This document shows positions 16,493 to 24,368 of a stretch of 64,000 nt of DNA, in pieces. The position numbers and the translations under genes are program-made. The stretch lies in NCBI RefSeq assembly GCF_021502675.1, contig NZ_JAKFHA010000005.1, positions 62,001 to 126,000 on the forward strand, read 5' to 3'. This DNA comes from Yinghuangia soli (GTDB taxonomy: Bacteria > Actinomycetota > Actinomycetes > Streptomycetales > Streptomycetaceae). The stretch's first letter is position 1; each line of letters starts with the position of its first letter. The notes beneath the pieces were generated by a model, which did not search any database, had not been told where the DNA came from, and saw only the letters and a program-made list of their open reading frames with translations.

Positions 16493-17299
16493 TCAGGAGG
16501 CCGCGTCGGGGTTCGGGGTCGTGGCCTTTGCGTCGACTGCGGCGAAGTCGGGGTCGCGGCGTTCGGCGAAGGCGGTGAGGGCCTCGATGTTGGCGGGGCC
16601 GCCGAGGAGGACGCGGAAGGCTTCGTTCTCGCGTGCGCGGGCCTGGTCGAGCTGGTCGCCCAGGGCGCCGAGGAGGACGCGCTTGGACTCGACCAGGGAG
16701 GCCACCGACTTCGCGGCCAGGATCTTGGCGTGGCGCAGCGTCTCGGGCATCAGGTCGTCGGGGGCGACCGCCTTGAAGGCCAGGCCGAGTTCGACGCATT
16801 CGGCGGCGCCGATCCACTCGGAGCTGAGCAGCACCCAGGCGGCCTTCTGGCGGCCGATGAGGGCCGGGAAGGTGTAGCTGCTGGCGGCCTCGGGGGCGAC
16901 GCCGAGCGAGGTGAAGGGGCACTTGATGCGCGCGTCGGTGGACATGAAGACCAGGTCGGCGAAGCCGATGATGGTCGCGCCGATGCCGAGGCCCAGGCCG
17001 TTCATGGCCAGGATCAGCGGCTTGGGGAACACGGCGAGCTGGTCGACCATGCCCGGGAAGCCGTGCTTGCCGTTGGCGAAGGTGCCGGAGTTGCGCTGCG
17101 CCATCTCGACCAGGTCGGTGCCCGCCGAGAAGGCGCGGCCGGTGCCGGTGATCACGACGACCGCGACGCCCGGGTCGGCGGCCGCGTCGATCAGCGCCTC
17201 GCAGGTCGCGTCGTACAGCGCCTCGTTGAACGCGTTGAGCGCGTCGGGGCGGTCCAGGGTCAGGATCCGTACGCGGTCGGTGTCCTCGATGCGGATCAT
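16493..17299 (-). CDS. Enoyl-CoA hydratase/isomerase family protein
   Basis: A 268-aa crotonase-fold protein. It shows the family order: LDRPDALNAFNEALY, VVVITGTGRAFSAGTDL (first oxyanion-hole region), KPLILAMNGLGLGIGATIIGFADLVF (second oxyanion hole and helix), ARIKCPFTSLGVAPEA and a C-terminal trimerisation helix. The Glu expected in the second catalytic position of true hydratases is not obvious: the sequence reads GVAPEAAS, with Glu one to two places from the usual site. It may be a hydratase or isomerase of fatty acid or aromatic acid degradation. A TTGACCAAGTCAA palindrome lies about 70-85 bp upstream. Confidence 0.85.
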   Translation of the reverse strand: MIRIEDTDRVRILTLDRPDALNAFNEALYDATCEALIDAAADPGVAVVVITGTGRAFSAGTDLVEMAQRNSGTFANGKHGFPGMVDQLAVFPKPLILAMNGLGLGIGATIIGFADLVFMSTDARIKCPFTSLGVAPEAASSYTFPALIGRQKAAWVLLSSEWIGAAECVELGLAFKAVAPDDLMPETLRHAKILAAKSVASLVESKRVLLGALGDQLDQARARENEAFRVLLGGPANIEALTAFAERRDPDFAAVDAKATTPNPDAAS

Positions 17300-17370
17300 G
17301 GCGGGCCTCTCCGTGCTGACGTGCCGGCGGGTGGCCGCATGCGGGCCGTTGGACAGGAAACCGTTCTTTA

Positions 17371-17383
17371 TTGACCAAGTCAA
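17371..17383. promoter_or_regulatory. Palindrome TTGACCAAGTCAA upstream of enoyl-CoA hydratase gene
   Basis: A perfect palindrome of TTGAC/GTCAA arms around CAA, next to the A+T-rich TTCTTTA. It lies 72-84 bp before the minus-strand ATG at 17299. On the minus strand the same bases could serve as a TTGACT -35 box. It looks like a TetR-type site controlling the hydratase gene. The regulator is not in the window. Confidence 0.4.
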
Positions 17384-17589
17384 GGGACGTGGGGGCGCGC
17401 GGGGTCCGCGCGGTGCGCTCCGATCCGGCAGGTTCACGCGCGCGTAACGGACCCGTCACCGGGGAAGGTCCACGACTGCGCCGATATGCACCTCTGTCAA
17501 TGCCGTCGCACCGCAGGCCGCCGCCTCGCAGGCGAGGCCGCCCCGCAACGCGCGTACAGCCGAAGCAGGCGAACCAGAGAGGAGCCGTC

Positions 17590-18117
17590 GTGGAGTTCGA
17601 CGTCGTCGTGGAGATTCCGGCGGGCAGCCGGAACAAGTACGAGATGGACCGGCACACCGGACGCATCAGGCTCGACCGCATGCTGTTCACCTCCACCGCC
17701 TATCCGGCGGACTACGGCTTCGTCGCGGACACGCTGGGCGGCGACGGCGACCCGCTGGACGCACTGGTCCTGCTCGACGAACCGACCTTCCCCGGCTGCC
17801 GGGTGCGCTGCCGGGCGCTCGGGATGTTCGTCATGCGGGACGAGAAGGGCCCGGACGAGAAGATCCTGTGCGTGCCCGCGCAGGACCCGCGGCGCTTCGG
17901 GGTACTCGGCATCGCGGACGTCCCGGCCCACCAACTCAACGAGATCGCGCACTTCTTCGAGGTCTACAAGGATCTGGAGCCGGGCAAGTCCGTGGACGGC
18001 TCGCACTGGGAAGGCCGGGACGACGCCGAGAAGGAGATCGTCGCGGCCCGCGAACGCGCAGGGCACGCCGAGCGGGTGCTGCCGTATGAGGGGCGCGCGG
18101 ACCACCCGCGGGCCTGA
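17590..18117 (+). CDS. ppa: Inorganic pyrophosphatase
   Basis: A 175-aa family I (soluble) pyrophosphatase that hydrolyses pyrophosphate to two phosphates in the cytoplasm, pulling biosynthetic reactions forward. The signature [12 protein letters not shown] with D52, D54 and D57 is complete, and E9, K16, E18 ([10 protein letters not shown]) and Y43 (ADYGF) match other active-site residues. The GTG start is preceded by GAGAGGAG. The length is that of bacterial hexameric enzymes. The gene is monocistronic, convergent with dsbB, with a strong hairpin between them. Confidence 0.95.
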   Translation: MEFDVVVEIPAGSRNKYEMDRHTGRIRLDRMLFTSTAYPADYGFVADTLGGDGDPLDALVLLDEPTFPGCRVRCRALGMFVMRDEKGPDEKILCVPAQDPRRFGVLGIADVPAHQLNEIAHFFEVYKDLEPGKSVDGSHWEGRDDAEKEIVAARERAGHAERVLPYEGRADHPRA

Positions 18118-18151
18118 CCCCTCGCACACACCTGGCATCCGCCGGGCCGGC

Positions 18152-18181
18152 GGACCGCTTGCTCCCACCCGCAAGCGGTCC
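18152..18181. terminator. Hairpin between convergent ppa and dsbB-like genes
   Basis: The arms GGACCGCTTGC (18152-18162) and GCAAGCGGTCC (18171-18181) pair perfectly over 11 bp with an 8-base loop. A second perfect palindrome, GCCTGCCCGCGGGCAGGC at 18186-18203, follows. Together they can end transcription from both sides. There is no T-run, which is common in this group. Confidence 0.7.
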
Positions 18182-18219
18182 GAAGGCCTGCCCGCGGGCA
18201 GGCGATTGCGCCGGATCGG

Positions 18220-18819
18220 TCAGTAGAAGATCTCGTACCGGTCCGGGTCGTCCGGCAGGACCCAGTTGAAGCCCTCCAGCAGGAACACCGCGACCGCGTT
18301 GGCGGCGATGATCGCCAGGAACAGCCACATGACCGCCGCCGAGATGGGCGTGTAGTCGCTGTCCAGCGGCTCCGTCTCGCGGCAGAAGACCAGCATCACG
18401 CCGGCCGCCACGATCGCGAGCACGAAGGTGATCAGCGCCCACGTGTACAGGTGCAGGCCGAAGACCGTGCCGCCGTAGCCCGGGTCCGGCGGCACGATGT
18501 GCAGCAGGATCTGACGGGCCGACACCATCGCCCCGGCCACCGCCGACACGATCGCGATGCCGTAGCCGGTCACGTAATCCCGCGTGTCCACACGGCCCTT
18601 GCGGCCGCGGGCGATGATGTACGCCGGGCCCATCGCGACCAGCATCATGAACATCCGCTGCAGGACGCACAGCGGGCAGGGGTACTCCCACTTCACGAAC
18701 TGGTAGTAGAAACCGCCCGCGAGCACGCCGCACATGCCCACGACGTACAGGTGCGCGAACCAGTACCCCAGGCGGTTGAACGATCCCGCGTTGAGGCGCG
18801 TCGTGTAGTCGGTCACCAT
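18220..18819 (-). CDS. Disulfide bond formation protein, DsbB family
   Basis: A 199-aa membrane protein with about five hydrophobic segments. After the second segment it has WEYPCPLCVLQRMFM, the CxxC redox pair (C48, C51) and flanking residues of DsbB. The second periplasmic Cys pair of E. coli DsbB is not seen; the only later Cys is in VFCRET. Role: re-oxidation of a thiol oxidase with transfer of electrons to quinone, outside the membrane. A 52-aa membrane protein (DUF5993) is 10 bp upstream, an arrangement seen in actinobacteria. Confidence 0.85.
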   Translation of the reverse strand: MVTDYTTRLNAGSFNRLGYWFAHLYVVGMCGVLAGGFYYQFVKWEYPCPLCVLQRMFMMLVAMGPAYIIARGRKGRVDTRDYVTGYGIAIVSAVAGAMVSARQILLHIVPPDPGYGGTVFGLHLYTWALITFVLAIVAAGVMLVFCRETEPLDSDYTPISAAVMWLFLAIIAANAVAVFLLEGFNWVLPDDPDRYEIFY

Positions 18820-18829
18820 GGCGGGTTCC

Positions 18830-18988
18830 TCACCACTCGAGGTTCAGGCTCGACGTCACGTGGTGGTCGAACAGCAGCAGGCTCGCGACCAGCGAGGCGA
18901 ACCACAGTCCCAGCACCGCGTACCGGGTCCAGTTGCGGTGGACCGCCCAGGCGGTGGCGAGGATCAGCAGAAAGATGATCGTGTCCAT
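18830..18988 (-). CDS. Small membrane protein, DUF5993 type
   Basis: A 52-aa protein that starts MDTIIFLLILATAWAVHR, with two hydrophobic helices joined by a short Arg-rich turn, and ends HHVTSSLNLEW. The layout and the C-terminal HHVTxxLNL signature fit DUF5993, a family typically encoded right beside DsbB-like genes. It is the first gene of a two-gene operon with the DsbB homologue, 10 bp apart, and probably a partner or stabiliser of it. The tiny size explains why it may be missed by gene finders. Confidence 0.75.
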   Translation of the reverse strand: MDTIIFLLILATAWAVHRNWTRYAVLGLWFASLVASLLLFDHHVTSSLNLEW

Positions 18989-19187
18989 TGAATGATCACG
19001 GTGGCACACCGCGTGGCGAACTCCCGGCGTTCGCCCGCCCGGGGGTCCGTTTCCGCTCGTACGGCGTAGTGCCGCCGTGGAATCCGCGGCGGCCGGACGG
19101 TGTTGCGACCGGCGAAGTGACAGTCGCAACTCCGCGGCCCGTGCCCCGGGTCGCGGCCTTGCCCGCGGACGAACCACCGAAGGACAC

Positions 19188-20336
19188 ATGACGGCAGAGC
19201 GGTTTCACATCTCGATCCCGGACGCCGTGCTGGACGACCTGCGCGAGCGGCTGGTCCGCACCCGGTTCACCACCGCCTCGGACGCGTCGTCGTGGACCGC
19301 CGGGGTCGACCCGGACTACCTGCGCGGCCTCGTGGCGTACTGGGCGGACGGCTTCGACTGGCGCGGCGCCGAAGCGCACCTGAACACGTACCCGAACTTC
19401 CGTGCGGAAGTGGGCGGCAGTCAGGTGCACTTCGTGCACATGCGCGGCAAGGGCCCCGCCGCCGGCCCGGCGCCGCTGCCGCTCGTGCTCAGCCACGGCT
19501 GGCCGAGCACGTTCGTGGAGATGCTGCGGATCACGGAGCTGCTGACCGATCCGGCTGCGCACGGCGGCGATCCGGCCGACGCGTTCGACGTGGTGATCCC
19601 GTCGCTGCCCGGCTTCGCCTTCTCCGCGCCGCCGCCCGGGCGCTTCACACGGCGCGGCGTCGCCGAGGCGTGGCACGAGCTCATGACCGAGGTGCTCGGA
19701 TACCCGCGGTACGGCGCGCAGGGCGGCGACATCGGCGGCGGCGTCACCCAGTGGATCGGTGCGCTGTTCCCGGACCAGGTGACCGGCGTTCTGGTCACCT
19801 CCGCGGTGATTCCGGCGGACTTCGCCGAGAACCCGGCCACGCCCGAGGAGCAGAAGTTCCTCGACGCGATGGACGCGTACGACCGCGAGGACGGCGGCTA
19901 CAGCGAGATCATGCGGACCCGCCCGGACACCGTCGCGGCCGCGCTGACCGACTCGCCGGCAGGCCTGCTGGCCTGGATCGTCGACAAGTACCGCGACTGG
20001 AGCGACTGCGGCGGGGACGTCGCCACGCGCTGGGACCGCGACACCCTGCTGACCGTGGCCACGTTGTACTGGGCGACCGAGTCGATCGGCACCTCCTTCC
20101 GGCAGTACTACGACTACCCGCTGAACCGCCCGCGGCCGCCCGTCGCCGTCCCGGGGGCCGTGACCTTGTCCAACGAGCCGGCCTACCGCGGCATGCCGCG
20201 CAGCTTGGCCGAGCGCGTGTTCCCCGACCTGCGGCAACTGCGTACTCCGGAGCGGGGCGGGCATTTCATGGCCCATGAGGAGCCCGAGCAGTTGGCCCGC
20301 GACCTGCGGGACTTCTTCCGTCCGCTGCGGGGGTAG
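19188..20336 (+). CDS. Epoxide hydrolase, EHN-domain alpha/beta hydrolase
   Basis: A 382-aa alpha/beta hydrolase with the N-terminal EHN region (FHISIPDAVLDDLRERLVRTRF) of microsomal-type epoxide hydrolases. The oxyanion motif HGWP begins at H103, the nucleophile is D181 in GGDIGGG (usually GGDWG; Trp replaced by Ile), and the catalytic His is in GGHFMAHEEP near the end. The enzyme should open epoxides to diols through an Asp ester. The ATG follows GAAGGACAC. It ends in a strong hairpin that includes the stop codon. Confidence 0.9.
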   Translation: MTAERFHISIPDAVLDDLRERLVRTRFTTASDASSWTAGVDPDYLRGLVAYWADGFDWRGAEAHLNTYPNFRAEVGGSQVHFVHMRGKGPAAGPAPLPLVLSHGWPSTFVEMLRITELLTDPAAHGGDPADAFDVVIPSLPGFAFSAPPPGRFTRRGVAEAWHELMTEVLGYPRYGAQGGDIGGGVTQWIGALFPDQVTGVLVTSAVIPADFAENPATPEEQKFLDAMDAYDREDGGYSEIMRTRPDTVAAALTDSPAGLLAWIVDKYRDWSDCGGDVATRWDRDTLLTVATLYWATESIGTSFRQYYDYPLNRPRPPVAVPGAVTLSNEPAYRGMPRSLAERVFPDLRQLRTPERGGHFMAHEEPEQLARDLRDFFRPLRG

Positions 20337-20351
20337 CCGCCCCCGCAGCGG
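20322..20351. terminator. Hairpin at the end of the epoxide hydrolase gene
   Basis: CCGCTGCGGGGG (20322-20333) pairs fully with CCCCCGCAGCGG (20340-20351) around a 6-base loop that carries the stop codon. It separates this gene from the convergent reductase gene ending at 20389. No T-run is present. Confidence 0.7.
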
Positions 20352-20388
20352 CAGGTATGAGTGCGCTGGACACGCGTCAGCGCGGCGG

Positions 20389-21138
20389 TTACGCGTCGGC
20401 GCTGGGCAGCCGGGCCGCACTTGCCACGCGGCGGACGGCTGCGGCAACGAGCGCGGCCACCTGCGGCGCGGGGACGACGACGCCCGGAGTGCGCGTGGTC
20501 CAGAGCAGGAACTCCTCGACGTCCACGGGCGGGACGTCGCCGAGGTAGGGGCGCACGTACGCCGGAGTGTCCGGTTCGGTGCGCCAGCTCTCGCCGAGAT
20601 TCCCGACCCGGACGGCGTCGAAGCCCAGGACGTCCAGGAGTTCGGCGGCCTCCGCGGTCGCCTTCGGGTCGTCGCCCGCGACCGGCAGCGCGCTGCGGTC
20701 CGGGGCGCCGGACGGCCGGGCGAGGGAGACGATCTGATGCGGCGTGATGGTGTTGAACGCCTTCACGACGTGCGCGTCGGCCAAGTGGCGCTGCACGAGA
20801 GCGGTCGACGTGAGTTCGCCCGCGTCCAGGGCGGCGATGCCGCCGTCGCGTTCGGGGTAGTAGTTCGCGGTGTCGAGGACGGTCTTGCCGGCGAGTTCGC
20901 GGGCCGGCAGCCGGTCGAACGCGTGCAGCGGGATCGCCGCGACGACCAAGTCCGAGGTGCGCGCCGCCTTGGCGGGCGTGGCCGCCCGGGCGCGCGGGCC
21001 GAGTTCGGCGACCAGGCCGGCCAGCGTCTCGGGGCCGCGCGAGTTGCTCAGGACCACGTCCAGGCCCGCCGCGACGGCCAGGCGTGCGACGGCCAAGCCG
21101 ATCATGCCACTGCCGATGAAACCCAAGGTGTCGGGCAC
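20389..21138 (-). CDS. F420-dependent NADP reductase-like oxidoreductase
   Basis: A 249-aa Rossmann protein of the Npd/FNO (F420_oxidored) group. The N-terminal dinucleotide site reads GFIGSGMIGLAVARLAVAAG, followed by SNSRGPE after strand two, which suggests NADP. Later parts (LDTANYYPERDGG, VVKAFNTITPHQI, PVAGDDPKATAEAAELLDVLGFDAV) are characteristic of the family. It either exchanges hydride between NADP(H) and F420 or reduces a small ketone. The GTG start has GGAGGC upstream. It diverges from an XRE regulator that probably controls it. Confidence 0.8.
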   Translation of the reverse strand: MPDTLGFIGSGMIGLAVARLAVAAGLDVVLSNSRGPETLAGLVAELGPRARAATPAKAARTSDLVVAAIPLHAFDRLPARELAGKTVLDTANYYPERDGGIAALDAGELTSTALVQRHLADAHVVKAFNTITPHQIVSLARPSGAPDRSALPVAGDDPKATAEAAELLDVLGFDAVRVGNLGESWRTEPDTPAYVRPYLGDVPPVDVEEFLLWTTRTPGVVVPAPQVAALVAAAVRRVASAARLPSADA

Positions 21139-21274
21139 CGCAGTGCCTCCGTTCTGTCGTACGTGCGGTGCGGCGGATGGCCGCGAACCCAAGGCTGCGG
21201 CCCGCAGGAATGTGCGTGCCAGGCAACCGGTTTGCCTACGCACGGCGTGATCACCATGCCGGGCGCCGGCCAAG

Positions 21275-21347
21275 GCCGAGGCGAAGGGCCGAGGTGAGCG
21301 CCGAGGTGAGCGCCGCGGTGAAGGCCGAGGTGAGGGCGGAGGCGGAG
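21275..21347 (+). repeat. Degenerate 12-bp tandem repeats upstream of the XRE gene
   Basis: About five to six units of GCCGAGGTGAGC follow one another with few changes, directly before the start of the XRE regulator at 21380. They occupy the space where the divergent promoters would be expected. Similar GC-rich short repeats also occur inside the regulator's own linker. Nothing proves a role, but unit number could alter spacing. Confidence 0.6.
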
Positions 21348-21379
21348 GCGAAATCGACAGCGACGGCGAAGGGCGAGCA

Positions 21380-22429
21380 GTGGCAGACCGCACCGAGTTG
21401 GGCGCGTTCCTCGTCTCGCGCAGGGCCCGCCTGCGTCCGGAGGACACCGGACTGCCCGACTACGGCGGCCGGCGGCGGGTCGCCGGCCTGCGCCGCGAGG
21501 AGGTGGCGCAGCTCGCGGGCGTCAGCACCGCGCACTACACGCGCTTGGAACAGGGGCGCGGCGACAGCGTCTCGGACGAGGTGCTGAGCGCCATCGGGCG
21601 CGCACTGCGCCTGGACGCGGACGAGGCTGCGTATCTGCGAGCCATCGCGCGCCGGCCTGCGGTGTGCGCGGAGCCGCCGGTCTCGCCCGAGGCGGGGACT
21701 GCGGCCGAGCCCGGGGCCGACCCGGAGGCCGGGCGGGGGGCCGGTCCTGAGGCCAGGGCCGGCGCCGAGCCCCGGACCGGGCGCGAGACCGATCCCGAGA
21801 CCGATCCCGAGGCCGATCCCGAGGCCAGGACCGGGGCCAGGACCGGGGCCCATCCCGAGCCCGGTGCCGAGCCGGGCCTCGCGGACGTCCCCGACCGCTG
21901 GCGCCACCTGCTCGGATCGCTCGTCCTCACGCCCGCCCTGCTCATCGGACGGCACACCCAGATCGTCGCGTGGAACCCCCTGGCCTCGGCGGTCTTCGGC
22001 GACCTGGACGCGTACGCGCCGGGCCGGCGGACGTTCACCCACCTCCTGTTCGCCGCGCCGGACCGGCACGCCCTGTTCGGGGCGGGGTGGGAGCAGGCGG
22101 CGTACGCCCACGTGGCCCACCTGCGTGTCCTGCTTGGCCGCTTCCTCGGCGACCGGGAACTGGCCGGGCACATCACCGAAATGCGCCGGAGCAGCCCGGA
22201 CTTCGCGCGCATGTGGGGAGAGCATCCGGTCGCCCGCCTGCGCGACCGCACGTATGTGCTGCACCACGCGAGTGCGGGGGAGCTGGTGCTGCACGCGACC
22301 CTGCTCGCCCTGCCGGACGCGCCGGACTGCGTGGGGCTCGACGTGTTCGCCGCGAAGCCGGGGTCCCGCACCGAGACGGCCCTGCGCGGCCTCGGGGAGG
22401 CGGAGCGGATGCCCGCGGTCCGCATTTAG
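21380..22429 (+). CDS. XRE-family regulator with MmyB-like ligand domain
   Basis: A 349-aa transcription regulator. Residues about 5-85 carry the helix-turn-helix with the typical GRRRVAGLRREEVAQLAGVS and YTRLEQGR segments. From about 175 to the end is the MmyB-like PAS-related ligand domain (RHTQIVAWNPLASAVFGD, HARLRVLLGRF-like, GELVLHATLLALPD). Such regulators control an adjacent divergent oxidoreductase, here the F420-type reductase. Between the two domains lies an unusual linker of about 75 residues built of repeats of E/T-P/D-E-A/T-D-P-E; most homologues lack it. GTG start. Confidence 0.85.
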   Translation: MADRTELGAFLVSRRARLRPEDTGLPDYGGRRRVAGLRREEVAQLAGVSTAHYTRLEQGRGDSVSDEVLSAIGRALRLDADEAAYLRAIARRPAVCAEPPVSPEAGTAAEPGADPEAGRGAGPEARAGAEPRTGRETDPETDPEADPEARTGARTGAHPEPGAEPGLADVPDRWRHLLGSLVLTPALLIGRHTQIVAWNPLASAVFGDLDAYAPGRRTFTHLLFAAPDRHALFGAGWEQAAYAHVAHLRVLLGRFLGDRELAGHITEMRRSSPDFARMWGEHPVARLRDRTYVLHHASAGELVLHATLLALPDAPDCVGLDVFAAKPGSRTETALRGLGEAERMPAVRI

Positions 22430-22458
22430 TTGAACGATGAACTAAGCGGGGTTAGAAT
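22426..22458 (+). promoter_or_regulatory. Promoter with overlapping inverted repeat for the VOC gene
   Basis: TTGAAC (22430-22435) and TAGAAT (22453-22458) are separated by 17 bases, a near-ideal vegetative promoter. An inverted repeat with TTAGTTGA and TGAACTAA arms (22426-22445, one mismatched base pair) covers the -35 box, as expected for a repressor such as a MarR, HxlR or TetR protein. The RBS GAGGAG and ATG of the VOC gene follow at 22480-22491. Confidence 0.7.
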
Positions 22459-22490
22459 GGGGCCAGAAGCTCAGCCCCGAGGAGTCCGCC

Positions 22491-23012
22491 ATGCCCGTCA
22501 CCCGCCTCAACCACGCCGTGCTGTACGTGCGCGATGTCGAGCGCAGCGTCGCCTTCTATGCCGATGTCCTGGGCTTCCGCACCAAGGCGGCCTTCCCCGG
22601 CGCGGCGTTCCTGCAGGCGTCCGGCAGCACCAACGACCACGACCTGGGGCTCTTCCAGATCGGCGCCGCGGCCGGCGACTCCGGCGCCGGGCGCAGCACG
22701 GTGGGCCTGTACCACCTGGCCTGGGAGGTCGACACGCTCGACGAGCTGGAGCGCATCGGCCGCGCCCTGGCCGAGGCCGGCGCGCTGGTCGGGGCCAGTG
22801 ACCACGGCACCACCAAGGCGCTGTACGCCAAGGACCCGGACGGCATCGAGTTCGAGGTCAGCTGGCTGCTCCCGGCCGACCTGCTCACCGAGGAGATCCT
22901 CGCCGAGGCGCGCCGCAAGCCCACCCAGGCGCTGAACCTCGGCGCGGAGATCGCCCGCTTCGGCGGCCAGACGAAGGGCGGCCTCGGCATCTCCATCCCG
23001 GTCTCTTCCTGA
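22491..23012 (+). CDS. VOC family protein (glyoxalase / dioxygenase fold)
   Basis: A 173-aa vicinal oxygen chelate protein. It shows the paired beta-alpha-beta-beta-beta modules: LNHAVLYVRDVERSVAFYADVLGFRT at the start, then GLYHLAWEVDTLDELERIGRALAEAG, and YAKDPDGIEFEVSW. Metal ligands of the family are plausible at H8, H of YHLAWE and E of EFEVSW. This layout is near that of catechol 2,3-dioxygenase-like and glyoxalase I proteins. A good promoter and operator precede it, so it is inducible. It converges on the MFS gene with a 4-bp gap. Confidence 0.85.
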   Translation: MPVTRLNHAVLYVRDVERSVAFYADVLGFRTKAAFPGAAFLQASGSTNDHDLGLFQIGAAAGDSGAGRSTVGLYHLAWEVDTLDELERIGRALAEAGALVGASDHGTTKALYAKDPDGIEFEVSWLLPADLLTEEILAEARRKPTQALNLGAEIARFGGQTKGGLGISIPVSS

Positions 23013-23016
23013 CCGG

Positions 23017-24243
23017 TCACGGAGACTTGCGCGCGGCCGGGACGGCTACTGCCGCACCGGCCGCGGCGCAGACGGTCGCCGCGAAAAACATGACAGCCGA
23101 GAGCGACGCCGCGTCCACGACCACTCCGCCCAGCAGCGCACCGCCCGCGAGCGCCGCCTGGAACGACGACGTGAACACCACCGCGGCGGCCTCGGGGGCG
23201 TCCGGCGCGGAACGGGCGAACCACGTCTGCGCGGCCGCGGGCACGCCGCCGTAGAGGAACCCCCACACGACGAGCAGGCCGACGGCCCCGGGCCAGGACT
23301 GCCCGAGCAGCGGGAACAGCAGGGTCACGGCTCCGATGCCGCCCGCGTACGCCGCGACCGCCCCGCGCAGGCTGCGCGCGAGCGCGCGGCTCGCGAGGAA
23401 GTTGCCCGCGACCCCGGCAGCGCCGTAGACCAGCAGGCCCGCGGTGGCCTGCGCGCCGTCGACGCGGGTGACGTCGCGCAGGAACGCGGCGACGTACGTG
23501 TACGCGGCGAAGTGGCCGACCACCAGCAGACCCGTCACGGCCAGTCCGAGCCGGACGCCCCGGATCCGCAGCAGCGCGCCGATCGCCCGCAGTCCGACCG
23601 TCGCGTCCACCGGCAGCGCGGGAAGCGACCGCGCCAGCAGGACGGCCACCGCGAAGGCCAGTACCGCCAGGATCGCGAACGCGGAACGCCAGCCCGCCTG
23701 CTGACCCAGCAGCGTCCCGGCCGGCACGCCCAGCACCGACCCGGCCGGTACCGCGGCGAAGATCACCGCAGTCGCCGTGCCGACCGCTGCGGCCGGCACG
23801 AGCCGCGGCGCGAGGCCCGCGCCGGCCGACCAGAAGCCGCCGATGACCAGCCCGACCAGGGCACGGGCCACCAGTACGACCCAGAAGGCCGGGGCGGCCG
23901 CGGTCAGCACGTTCGCCAGGCACAGCAGCGCCATCAGCGCGGTCAGCACGATCCGCCGGTCGAGCCGCCCGACCGCGGCCATCACCAGCGGGGCGCAGCA
24001 CGCCGCCAGGATGCCCGGCAGCGTCATGAGCAGCCCGGCAGTGCCGTCCGACGTGCCGAAGTCGTCGGCCAGGGTGGGCAGGACGCCGACCGGGAGGATC
24101 TCGGTCGTGACGATCGTGAAGATGCCCAGCGAGACCCCGGCGACAGCGGTCCAGTGCGCGGGACCGTCTGCCGCCGGGGGCGGAGCGGCGTCCCCCGCAC
24201 CGTACGGACGGTCGGCTCCACGAGCAGCATGGGCGGTGGCCAC
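23017..24243 (-). CDS. MFS transporter, drug/sugar efflux type
   Basis: A 408-aa major facilitator with about twelve membrane segments. The first segment region reads VAGVSLGIFTIVTTEILPVGVLP, typical of the DHA1 group of AraJ, Cmx/CmlR and other export proteins. The conserved GRLDRRIVL after segment two and AVIFAAVPAGSVLGVPAGTLLG in segment five (motif C-like) are present. It likely exports a drug or metabolite with proton antiport. The GTG at 24243 has GGAGGGG upstream. An in-frame start 42 bp upstream is less likely. Confidence 0.85.
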   Translation of the reverse strand: MATAHAARGADRPYGAGDAAPPPAADGPAHWTAVAGVSLGIFTIVTTEILPVGVLPTLADDFGTSDGTAGLLMTLPGILAACCAPLVMAAVGRLDRRIVLTALMALLCLANVLTAAAPAFWVVLVARALVGLVIGGFWSAGAGLAPRLVPAAAVGTATAVIFAAVPAGSVLGVPAGTLLGQQAGWRSAFAILAVLAFAVAVLLARSLPALPVDATVGLRAIGALLRIRGVRLGLAVTGLLVVGHFAAYTYVAAFLRDVTRVDGAQATAGLLVYGAAGVAGNFLASRALARSLRGAVAAYAGGIGAVTLLFPLLGQSWPGAVGLLVVWGFLYGGVPAAAQTWFARSAPDAPEAAAVVFTSSFQAALAGGALLGGVVVDAASLSAVMFFAATVCAAAGAAVAVPAARKSP

Positions 24244-24368
24244 GGCACCCCTCCGGCAGGATCGGACCGCCCGGTATGGCGGCAAGATCCAGTCCAGCCC
24301 GCTGCCGGCCGGAACTCCGGCGGAATTCGGCCCTCACCAGTCGGACTTCGCACCTGAGGAGGCTGTGC

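Noticed and set aside
21168-21587. Frame with AEVSAEV repeats overlapping the XRE gene start
   Set aside because: The repeats come from GC-rich 12-bp DNA units that are open in several frames; the XRE frame at 21380 is clearly the coding one.
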